Under the pieces are notes generated by a model. The model was not told the DNA's origin. It ran no database searches and saw only the letters and a list, made by a program, of their open reading frames with translations. A stretch of DNA of 64,000 nucleotides from Onthomorpha sp937906975 (GTDB lineage: Bacteria > Bacteroidota > Bacteroidia > Bacteroidales > P3): the NCBI GenBank assembly GCA_045614605.1, contig JAZLDH010000023.1:1-64000 (forward strand), in the 5' to 3' direction. This document shows, in pieces, positions 51,984 through 59,312 of this stretch (position 1 is the stretch's first letter; each line of letters opens with the position of its first letter). Both the position numbers and the translations under genes were made by a program.

Positions 51984-52056
51984 AAAGTTATCTTTGAATT
52001 ACGAAAGTTTTTTAAAGAAAATATGACAAAATCCTGTTGTTTTTGTATAGTTTGAT

Positions 52057-52064
52057 TAAATTTG
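52057..52064 (+). promoter_or_regulatory. -7 promoter element for murB
   Basis: TAAATTTG followed by C, 21 bases before the ATG at 52086. A second TATCTTTG at 51989-51996 could be an alternative. Confidence 0.55.
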
Positions 52065-52085
52065 CAAGGCGAAAAAAAGTAAATT

Positions 52086-53090
52086 ATGGAGAGAAGAAAC
52101 CTTAAATCGCTTAATACATTTTCAATAGATTGTATTGCGAAAAATTTTGTGGAGTTTTACTCGGAAGAAGATTTTGAAAAAATTGATAAGGCTTATTTAG
52201 AATCTGATAAAATACATATTCTTGCAGGCGGAAGCAACACTGTGTTTTTGAATAAGGAGTATGAGGGAACGATAATAAAGATTGAAAGTAAGGGGAAAAA
52301 GATAATTTCTGAGGAAGTTGATTGTGTGGCAGTGGAGGTAAGTGCTGGTGAGAATTGGGCTGATTTTGTGCGTTGGGCTTGTTTGAATGGCTATTCAGGC
52401 TTGGAGAATTTGGCTGCAATTCCAGGACAAGTAGGAGCCTCTCCTGTGCAAAATATTGGCGCATACGGCATGCAGGTTGCAGATCGAATACTTTGGGTGG
52501 AGGTTCACAATATGAAAACTTCCGATAATTACAGAATAATGAATAAGGATTGCGAATTTGATTATAGATTTTCGCGTTGGAAAACCTCTCACAAAGAAGA
52601 GTTGATTTATAAGGTGGTTTTCTTGTTAGATAAAGCCTTTCAGCCAAAATTAGACTATGCAGCAATTCGCTCTTATATGGAGGAAAATAAAGTAAAAGAA
52701 GTTACGCCTTTGTCAATGTGTGATATGGTGACAGAAATACGTAATTCTAAGTTGCCAGATCCTGAAATATTGCCAAATGCAGGCTCATTCTTTAAAAATC
52801 CTACCATAAGCGAAGAAAAATTCAATGAATTAAAAAATGAATTTCCGCAAATAGTTAGTTTTTCTCAAGCAAATGCTATCAAATTATCGGCAGCTTGGTT
52901 GATAGAACAATGTGGTTTTAAAGGCAAACGCTACAACTGTGTTGGAATGCACACAAAACAAGCCTTGGTAATGGTAAATTACGCAGAGGCAACAGGAGAA
53001 GAAGTTTTGAGTTTTGCGAATTTTGTGATTGAAAAGGTAGAAGAAAAATTTGGAGTAAGGCTTGAAATAGAAGCTCACTTGATTAGATAA
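52086..53090 (+). CDS. murB: UDP-N-acetylenolpyruvoylglucosamine reductase
   Basis: FAD/NADPH enzyme making UDP-MurNAc in peptidoglycan synthesis. The 334 residues match the type I (E. coli-like) form: FAD motif LAGGSNTVFL near residue 46, GYSGLENLAAIPGQVGASPVQNIGAYG, YRFSRWK, and the catalytic Ser/Glu region NAGSFFKNP and late HTKQALV. Followed 20 bases later by a hypothetical gene. Confidence 0.96.
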   Translation: MERRNLKSLNTFSIDCIAKNFVEFYSEEDFEKIDKAYLESDKIHILAGGSNTVFLNKEYEGTIIKIESKGKKIISEEVDCVAVEVSAGENWADFVRWACLNGYSGLENLAAIPGQVGASPVQNIGAYGMQVADRILWVEVHNMKTSDNYRIMNKDCEFDYRFSRWKTSHKEELIYKVVFLLDKAFQPKLDYAAIRSYMEENKVKEVTPLSMCDMVTEIRNSKLPDPEILPNAGSFFKNPTISEEKFNELKNEFPQIVSFSQANAIKLSAAWLIEQCGFKGKRYNCVGMHTKQALVMVNYAEATGEEVLSFANFVIEKVEEKFGVRLEIEAHLIR

Positions 53091-53110
53091 ACAAAAATAA
53101 ACAAATAGAA

Positions 53111-53707
53111 ATGAAAATAACGATAGAAGAATTTTGGAATCGCTTTAAAGAAAAAAGTGATAAGTTGATGGATTTAGATTCTTTAAGCCCAGCAGAAAAA
53201 GATGAGGTTTTAGATTCTATTGACAGTGATTTGAAACAATATAGCGAAGGATTGTCGTTGGAAATTGGTAAATTGAGCACAAATGGTCGTAAATTAACTC
53301 TTACAGCTGAAGGTGATGTGGATTATTTTGAAGACTTGATAAATCTTTATGAACAATCTCCTGTTTTAGACTTTTGGGATATTGTAGCCTTTAAGCAAGG
53401 AAAAGGAGCAAATGTTAATATTAGTTTTGAAAACTACCATTTGAGCAGTAAGAAAATGTGGTTTATGCCAATGGAAAACCAAGAAGATGAGCAAATGTTG
53501 GGACTTCAAATTGCCTTAGATGCAAAAGAAACAGAAGATGAGGATTTGCTTGTTGCGGTTTACTCTCTTATTGAAGAGATGATAGGGGAATATGAATGTG
53601 CAACACTGCTTTCTTATTTTGAACTGACAACAATTTCCGACAATATGCAGGAAAAAGGCTTTAAACCTTTGACAGAACTTCCCGAATTTATAGATATGTT
53701 ATTATAA
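53111..53707 (+). CDS. Conserved hypothetical cytoplasmic protein
   Basis: The 198-residue acidic protein has no signal peptide or membrane helix. Segments such as KLTLTAEGDVDYFEDLINLYEQSPVLDFWDIVAF, MWFMPMENQED and the C-terminal EKGFKPLTELPEFIDMLL look like a compact mixed alpha/beta protein. I do not know its function. It follows murB closely and is probably cotranscribed. Confidence 0.75.
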   Translation: MKITIEEFWNRFKEKSDKLMDLDSLSPAEKDEVLDSIDSDLKQYSEGLSLEIGKLSTNGRKLTLTAEGDVDYFEDLINLYEQSPVLDFWDIVAFKQGKGANVNISFENYHLSSKKMWFMPMENQEDEQMLGLQIALDAKETEDEDLLVAVYSLIEEMIGEYECATLLSYFELTTISDNMQEKGFKPLTELPEFIDMLL

Positions 53708-53718
53708 ACAAAGAAAGC

Positions 53719-53750
53719 AAGCTCTTACTTACCAAAATTAGTAAGAGCTT
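53719..53750. terminator. Bidirectional terminator between convergent genes
   Basis: AAGCTCTTACT (53719-53729) pairs with AGTAAGAGCTT (53740-53750). The right arm contains the last codons of the minus-strand glycosyltransferase gene. Confidence 0.65.
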
Positions 53751-55903
53751 ACTTGATTTAATGCCTCTAAGTATTCATCGGCCATTTTTTTATCGCCAGC
53801 CTCTCTGTGGAATCTTTCCATGTGTGAATACAATCTTATATATTTTTCACTATCTCCAATACCCATTGCATCGTATAGCTTAAAGAGCATTACAACTGTG
53901 TTTTCGCTTGCAATACCCAATTCAATTATTTTTAGCAAATGGCTTTCTGCATTTTCAATTTCGCCTAATTGAAATAGAATGTTTGCAGATAATTCGTATG
54001 CAGCAGGATATTTAGGATTGTATAAAGTGATTAGATTATTCAAGACAAATAAAGATTCTTTAACTTGGTTTTTCATCAGTAGGGCGTATGCTTTAAAATA
54101 ATTAGCGTTTTCATGCTCTGGATTATATTTTAATAATCTGTTTATAAGTACAAGAGAAGAGTCTGCACGTTCAAGATATAAGGTGTCTTCTTCTTGTGCT
54201 TTGTAAAGATAGACTTGAGAGGAATTAAGCAAAGCGGTTTCATTTAAACTATCTTTTGCTAAAGAAATTTTGTAATGCGATAAAGCCTTGTCTAAATTGC
54301 CTTTATCTCTTTCCCAAGTGCCATATAAATCATTTTTATCCTCTCTTTTCAAAACAATACATATAGGATAATTATCAATCTCAATGCTATGGACTGTGTT
54401 TTTAGGAGGGAAGGTCCCTTTTAACAAGTGTGAAGGATATATTCCCGTGTTACAGAAAATTGCATAGTCCCAATCAAATTCTCCTCTTTCGTTCCAGCGA
54501 ACAAATTCTGTTTTGAATTTTGTTGTGTCATTACGAAAATAATAGTCTATAATAGGTTTGTGCCAGCAAGCAACAATAATTTTTTCTTGATTTGCAGAAT
54601 CTTTTTTTGCATTATCAATAATCCATTCTGAGGCTTCTCTTAGAGAATGATAATAATAGTCTAATTCATATTGTCCATAGGCTCCTTTTGTTGAACCACA
54701 GAGTTGATTGAAGTAAACATATTGATAAGGATTGTTTCTTATTGAATGAGAAATAGGGTGTAAAGAAAGAGTAATAAAACAAGCAATAACAACTATTTTT
54801 ACATATTTGTTTTTTAGTAAATCTATTAGAGTTGAAATTCCAAGAGCGGATAAAATAACTAAAGGTAGGTAGATGAAAATTAAATGTCTCCAACCTCCAT
54901 AAACATTTGAGTTGTTTATTGTTATCCAAATAAGAGGGAAAATTGTTGCAAAAAGCAAAACGAAGTATAAAAACCAGTTTTTGCGATTGCGATAAAGGAA
55001 AACTAAAGATAAAACAAAGCCTACAAGTACTACAATAGGGATTGTGATTAGCATATACTTGCAAGAATAATACCAAGGTAAGTCATCAGACCATTGAGCT
55101 ACGCCTTCAAAGTTTTGTCTTATGGAAATTTCAAATTTATTCATATTTAAGAAAGCGTTAAAGACATTTGAGAAAACGCCTTCTAAGGCGTAAGGCCACA
55201 CAAGTACGGTTAAGAAGTAGGAAACAACGCAAATGCCAAGAGAGATAAGTAGAGTTTTAAGAAAAACAGGTTTTAGAATTTGTCTTTTGTAGATATAGTA
55301 AACTGTTGCAAATAATCCAAAATATGCAATCATTAAAAGTCCTCCTACACGCACAGAAGTAGTTAAGAAAATCGAGATTGTAAGCATTATTGCAGAAGAA
55401 ATCTTAATTTTAGGTAGATGTTCTAAAAATCTTATTATGTAATAAATAGACATAATAGAAAAACTAGCAAAAGGAATGTCTTTAAGATTGTTAAAAGAGT
55501 GTCCAATAAAACGAGGAGATATTAAAAGTAAAATTACAGTTATAGTTGCAGCTTTCCAACCGCCGAGTTTTTTTGCTAAAAGCGCAGAGAAAATTATACC
55601 AAGCCAAGCAATAAGATTACAAAGCAAGTGTCGGTAAGTCATATAGTTGTCAATACCAAAAGTTTTTATGATAAGCTGAATGAAAGTGTCGGGTAATTGA
55701 CTATAATAAGGCAGGTTATTGTTGTCTGTTGGCGTTGCTGCAGTTTTATCCTCGCCAAAGGTTTTGTAATAGTTGAAAACATTTTCTGAATGATTTACAT
55801 GAAAATATTCATCTCCAGAAGCACCAGCTCCAAATCCACAGATTATCAAATAAAGCAATGCAAAAACAGCAGATGCTATGAAAATATTTTTCCAATTCTT
55901 CAT
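53738..55903 (-). CDS. Membrane glycosyltransferase (GT39-like, GT-C fold) with C-terminal TPR repeats
   Basis: The 721-residue protein has about 11-12 membrane helices in residues 1-400. The first periplasmic loop holds the acidic pair of GT-C enzymes (GASGDEYFHVNHSENVF). A periplasmic domain follows, then at least four TPR-like helical repeats from about residue 540 (for example GTWERDKGNLDKALSHYKISLAKD, and LLKYNPEHENANYFKAYALLMKN). It probably transfers a lipid-linked sugar to protein or lipid in the periplasm. The TPR tail suggests a protein partner. Divergent from the O-antigen-ligase-like gene. Confidence 0.8.
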   Translation of the reverse strand: MKNWKNIFIASAVFALLYLIICGFGAGASGDEYFHVNHSENVFNYYKTFGEDKTAATPTDNNNLPYYSQLPDTFIQLIIKTFGIDNYMTYRHLLCNLIAWLGIIFSALLAKKLGGWKAATITVILLLISPRFIGHSFNNLKDIPFASFSIMSIYYIIRFLEHLPKIKISSAIMLTISIFLTTSVRVGGLLMIAYFGLFATVYYIYKRQILKPVFLKTLLISLGICVVSYFLTVLVWPYALEGVFSNVFNAFLNMNKFEISIRQNFEGVAQWSDDLPWYYSCKYMLITIPIVVLVGFVLSLVFLYRNRKNWFLYFVLLFATIFPLIWITINNSNVYGGWRHLIFIYLPLVILSALGISTLIDLLKNKYVKIVVIACFITLSLHPISHSIRNNPYQYVYFNQLCGSTKGAYGQYELDYYYHSLREASEWIIDNAKKDSANQEKIIVACWHKPIIDYYFRNDTTKFKTEFVRWNERGEFDWDYAIFCNTGIYPSHLLKGTFPPKNTVHSIEIDNYPICIVLKREDKNDLYGTWERDKGNLDKALSHYKISLAKDSLNETALLNSSQVYLYKAQEEDTLYLERADSSLVLINRLLKYNPEHENANYFKAYALLMKNQVKESLFVLNNLITLYNPKYPAAYELSANILFQLGEIENAESHLLKIIELGIASENTVVMLFKLYDAMGIGDSEKYIRLYSHMERFHREAGDKKMADEYLEALNQVSSY

Positions 55904-55929
55904 AATTCAAAACTTAAAATTTAGGTTGG

Positions 55930-55937
55930 CAAAAATA
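55930..55937 (-). promoter_or_regulatory. -7 promoter element for the GT39-like gene
   Basis: The minus strand reads TATTTTTG followed by CC, 26 bases before the ATG. Array H begins 4 bases upstream of it. Confidence 0.6.
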
Positions 55938-55940
55938 ATA

Positions 55941-56008
55941 CTTAAATCTGTAACGCTAAAGCAAAGAAAGAAAAAAATAAATCAAAGAGATAAATTTTTA
56001 ATTCTTTG
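55941..56008. repeat. 21-base-phased CWWWG array (array H)
   Basis: Cores CTTAA at 55941 (one mismatch), CAAAG at 55962, CAAAG at 55983 and CTTTG at 56004 are exactly 21 bases apart. The four sites fill the gap between two divergent -7 elements (55930-55937 and 56019-56026). Confidence 0.8.
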
Positions 56009-56018
56009 ATTTAATTTG

Positions 56019-56026
56019 TAATTTTG
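56019..56026 (+). promoter_or_regulatory. -7 promoter element for the O-antigen-ligase-like gene
   Basis: TAATTTTG followed by C, 26 bases before the ATG at 56053. Confidence 0.6.
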
Positions 56027-56052
56027 CAGAGAAAATACAAACACTTAATGAT

Positions 56053-57294
56053 ATGAAGAGTTTTATTCATAAATCCATTTATCCAATACTATTGTTTGCA
56101 GGATTTTCTATTAGTCTTCCCCCACTTTTTAAAACATTATCTTTGTTTTTGTTGCTACTGGTTTTGGTTTTAAACTATTTTATAAATAAAAATCAAACAT
56201 ATTTTTCTCGAATTCTAAGTCTGAGAAATCCTTTGCTTTATATAGTTCTGTTTTATTTGCTTTATTGCATAGGAATGTTTTACACTGCTGATTTGAAAGC
56301 AGGTTTTGATGATTTGATGATTAAGCTTCCTTTATTGCTTTTGCCTATTGCAATTTGTTTTCTTCCTCAAAACGCTATCACAAAACATAGATTGTGGAAA
56401 TTATTCTTGGCTTTCCTAATAGGATTGCTTGTTATGCAAGTTTATTGCTTAACAAAGGCTTTGTTTAACGCCTTTGCCGATGATGTTTTCTGTATGAAAG
56501 AAATTTTATATGTTAATTTAGCAAAGAAATATCACCCTACATATTTGTCAATGTTTACAAGCTTTTCTCTATTGTTTTTATATAGAATGCCAAGTAAATA
56601 CATGGCAAAGTCTTCTAAAAAAACAATGATATTAAAACTTGCAATAATGTTGTTGTTGTCGTTGTTTAATGTTCTTTTAAACTCAAGAATTGGAATTATT
56701 GCAATGTTCTTAGCCTTTGTTGTGATATTGTTAAACGAAGTTGCGATAAGAAAAAAAATAGTCAATGCTTTGGCGTATTTATGTGTTAGTGTTGTCTTTG
56801 TGATTTCTTTTGTTTATGTTAATGAAATTAGTAATAGATTTTCTTATGCTGTGGAAGAGGTGCAAAAACCAGAGGAAAAAGACGGGAAAGTATTAGCTTC
56901 TGGACATTTAAGAGGGTTCATTTTTGGAAATATTGTTGAACTTATAGAGCGAAATCCTATTTTTGGAGCAGGAACAGGAGATGTGAGAAGTGAAATGGAG
57001 GATTTTTATTTGGAAAAGGGTGTTAAATTTAGGTCTTACCTTAATCCTCATAATCAATTTATACAAACAGTAGTTGCAATAGGGTTGATAGGAGGGTTGT
57101 GCTTTATTGTGATGTTGTTTGTCTTTTCTTTGCCGTTTTGGAATAAGGAAGGATTGATATTTCTTTTTTCAATAGGAATGTTATGTGTGTATATGATGAC
57201 AGAGTCCATAATAGAGCGTCAGCAGGGTGTGCATTTTGTAGCGTTTTTCTTAATTTGGCTGAGCGGATTTAAGACAATAAAAAAAGAGGTGTAA
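56053..57294 (+). CDS. O-antigen ligase/polymerase-like membrane protein
   Basis: The 413-residue protein has about 12 membrane helices and one large periplasmic loop near residues 265-335. This loop carries GHLRGFIFGN, NPIFGAGTGD and the family motif YLNPHNQFIQTVVAIG. This is the Wzy/WaaL (O-antigen ligase) domain used to polymerise or attach surface polysaccharide, or, in some homologues, to glycosylate protein. No polysaccharide gene cluster is around it, so the substrate is open. Monocistronic. Confidence 0.85.
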   Translation: MKSFIHKSIYPILLFAGFSISLPPLFKTLSLFLLLLVLVLNYFINKNQTYFSRILSLRNPLLYIVLFYLLYCIGMFYTADLKAGFDDLMIKLPLLLLPIAICFLPQNAITKHRLWKLFLAFLIGLLVMQVYCLTKALFNAFADDVFCMKEILYVNLAKKYHPTYLSMFTSFSLLFLYRMPSKYMAKSSKKTMILKLAIMLLLSLFNVLLNSRIGIIAMFLAFVVILLNEVAIRKKIVNALAYLCVSVVFVISFVYVNEISNRFSYAVEEVQKPEEKDGKVLASGHLRGFIFGNIVELIERNPIFGAGTGDVRSEMEDFYLEKGVKFRSYLNPHNQFIQTVVAIGLIGGLCFIVMLFVFSLPFWNKEGLIFLFSIGMLCVYMMTESIIERQQGVHFVAFFLIWLSGFKTIKKEV

Positions 57295-57314
57295 GTCTTA
57301 CACCTCTTTTTTTA
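57279..57314. terminator. Bidirectional terminator overlapping a stop codon
   Basis: AAAAAAAGAGGTGTAAG pairs with CTTACACCTCTTTTTTT with almost no loop. The left arm includes the TAA of the ligase-like gene. It also serves the convergent gene at 57329. Confidence 0.8.
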
Positions 57315-57328
57315 TGATTTATTAAAAA

Positions 57329-57736
57329 TTAATCTTCATCTTCTTCCTCATCTTCGTCATCGTCATCTGCCACATCGCCAACATCTGAATAATCTCCATG
57401 AACTAAAACGAATTTGTCTTGACCTACTTTTTCATCTTCGTCTTCTTCTGCGTGAGCACTAACTATTTCGTCGTCATTTTTCGATGTGCCTAAAATTTCT
57501 TTGTCAAATTCTTCTTCCGAGAACTTAGAATCTATTACAACATCGACCTTTACCATGTAAATAGCATCACTTGTTTCCAAAGGAACAACATATAATGCAG
57601 AGCCATCAGGTTTAGTTATTTTTTGAGCGTAATCAGCATAGCCATCTCCGTACTTTTCTTCAAACAAGTCAATGGCTTCTTGTGGTAAGTTTTGATAACT
57701 GATTATTGAACGTTTCTTTTGTATCTCTTTTTTCAT
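57329..57736 (-). CDS. Conserved hypothetical acidic protein
   Basis: The 135-residue protein has a basic start (MKKEIQKKRS), a compact domain YQNLPQEAIDLFEEKYGDGYADYAQKIT...LYVVPLETSDAIYMVKVDVVI, and a tail of almost uninterrupted Asp/Glu over the last 15 residues. No signal peptide. The family is unknown to me; the tail suggests binding to a basic partner or metal ions. Confidence 0.75.
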   Translation of the reverse strand: MKKEIQKKRSIISYQNLPQEAIDLFEEKYGDGYADYAQKITKPDGSALYVVPLETSDAIYMVKVDVVIDSKFSEEEFDKEILGTSKNDDEIVSAHAEEDEDEKVGQDKFVLVHGDYSDVGDVADDDDEDEEEDED

Positions 57737-57858
57737 ATTTAACTTGTAATTTTTTTTTGCAATATTAAGAATATTGCCTTTAATGCAAAATAAAATTTAA
57801 GTTTTTTTTTAAAGACTTTTTGTAATATTTTGTTTTTCAGAAATATAAAAAAACAATT

Positions 57859-58707
57859 TTATAACATTATTGTGATGCTTCCGTTGAATATTTTTTTGTT
57901 TTGCCCTTGTTTTATTAACAATTTATAGAAATATGTTCCTTGTTGAATGTTTGCGGCTTCCCAATCATTGTTGTATGGATTTGCTTGATAGATAATTCTT
58001 CCGTTTTTGTCGAATATAATCAATTCATTATCAGGATAAGATTCTAAATTCTCAATTTTAAATATATCGTTTATGCCATCGTTGTTTGGACTTACGAAGT
58101 TTGGTCGCTTAATATTTGGCTCAAATATTTCTTCTTGTATTTGAGCGATTTCTTCTTCTATTACGGGTGTTTCTTCTATTGGTTTTACTTCTTCAATAGC
58201 GGGTTGAGCAGGTGCTGGCTGTGGTGTTGTTTGAGGTTGTTGAACAATGAGGGTTTCTTGTTTGGTTTGAGGAGTTTGTTCTATTAGAATTGTGGTGTCA
58301 ATAGGTGTTTGCGTTGTTGTTGTAATTGGTTTTGTTTGTGATTGTTTTGTAATAGGAGTTTGTTTTTCTAATATTATTTTTGTGGTGTCGAAAATAGTTT
58401 CAGAATTTTTAGGAGTATTGGTTTGGGCTTGTGATATTGTTGTTGGAGTAGTAGGGTTTTCTTGCATATTATCGTAGATTAAATATCCACCTATTGATGC
58501 GGCGCCTACGCCACAACTAACCGCTATTACTTTTAGCGTTGTGGAAAAAGTAGAGCTTGCATTTGTGAGAATGTTTTGGGCATTGTTTGTGATGTTTGTG
58601 TTGCTTGGGATTTGATTTAGATTACTTTCTATTTTATTCCACAAGCCTTCTGGTGCCTTAACATTGGCATTGCTCATTTTTTCTTTGAATAAATCTTCTA
58701 TTTTCAT
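57859..58707 (-). CDS. Anti-sigma-factor-like membrane protein with gliding-motility/T9SS type B C-terminal domain
   Basis: 282 residues in four parts. An N-terminal cytoplasmic segment, LFKEKMSNANVKAPEGLWNKI, is typical of Bacteroidota anti-sigma proteins. One membrane helix follows (about 57-77), then a long Thr/Gln/Pro-rich periplasmic linker. The C-terminal domain (about 200-282) reads NFVSPNNDGINDIFKI...LIIFDKNGRIIY...GTYFYKLLI, the CHU_C-type (gliding motility-associated) domain. The start codon overlaps the sigma factor stop (TAATG). Probably it holds the ECF sigma factor at the membrane; the CHU_C domain may sense or dock to surface secretion (inference). Confidence 0.8.
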   Translation of the reverse strand: MKIEDLFKEKMSNANVKAPEGLWNKIESNLNQIPSNTNITNNAQNILTNASSTFSTTLKVIAVSCGVGAASIGGYLIYDNMQENPTTPTTISQAQTNTPKNSETIFDTTKIILEKQTPITKQSQTKPITTTTQTPIDTTILIEQTPQTKQETLIVQQPQTTPQPAPAQPAIEEVKPIEETPVIEEEIAQIQEEIFEPNIKRPNFVSPNNDGINDIFKIENLESYPDNELIIFDKNGRIIYQANPYNNDWEAANIQQGTYFYKLLIKQGQNKKIFNGSITIML

Positions 58708-59255
58708 TACCTACTCCTTTTTTTGTCTAATTCTGTTAATAGTTTTTTTAGTTTTACTTTGCTTCTGTGTATAGTTGTTCTTACTTTTTCATCGCTTATA
58801 TTTAGCATTTCTGCAATTTCCTTTGATTTATAATCGTCAATTGCAAATAGATTGAATATTATTCTTTGTTCATCTCCGAGTTGCTCTAAGCAATATTGTA
58901 AATCATCATGAGTAAACTTAACATCAGATTCTATTTCTACGTTTTCAGAATATTCCTCGGTTGTTATTTCAGTTGTTTTGCGTCTTAATTCTTTGTGATA
59001 TGTGTTTATGCAAGTGTTTATCATTACACGTCTTGCCCAAGGCTCAAAACTGCCGTAAGAAAGCGTGTCAATGTATTGAAAAATCTTAGTAAAGCCCTCA
59101 ATAAACATATCTTCTGCTTCCGAAGAACTTAATGCGTATCGTTTACATATAGCAAAAAGTTCGTCTTTTTTCAGATTAAATATGTCTTGCTGTGCTTTCT
59201 TATCACCAGCCTTACATAATTCGATTAGTTTGTTTAGTTCTTGTTCTTGTAACAT
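58707..59255 (-). CDS. ECF-type RNA polymerase sigma factor
   Basis: 182 residues with region 2 (DELFAICKRYALSSSEAEDMFIEGFTKIFQYID, WARRVMINTCINTYHK) and region 4 (LGDEQRIIFNLFAIDDYKSKEIAEMLNISDEKVRTTIHRSKVKLKKLL). The frame extends to a TTG at 59276, but the ATG at 59255 is the likely start. It is coupled by a 1-base overlap to the anti-sigma-like gene, the usual control pair. The regulon is unknown. Confidence 0.92.
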   Translation of the reverse strand: MLQEQELNKLIELCKAGDKKAQQDIFNLKKDELFAICKRYALSSSEAEDMFIEGFTKIFQYIDTLSYGSFEPWARRVMINTCINTYHKELRRKTTEITTEEYSENVEIESDVKFTHDDLQYCLEQLGDEQRIIFNLFAIDDYKSKEIAEMLNISDEKVRTTIHRSKVKLKKLLTELDKKRSR

Positions 59256-59312
59256 TTCATCTATAAAGACAAGCAAAAGGTGAAAAACGTTACACTTTTG
59301 AGGAGAAAAATT

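Noticed and set aside
51971..52038. CTTTG at 51992 and TAAAG at 52013 as a phased array
   Set aside because: Only two cores in register and one is mismatched; the other expected sites (51971, 52034) do not fit.
52111..52665. 184-codon minus-strand frame opposite murB
   Set aside because: Antisense shadow of a clear murB.
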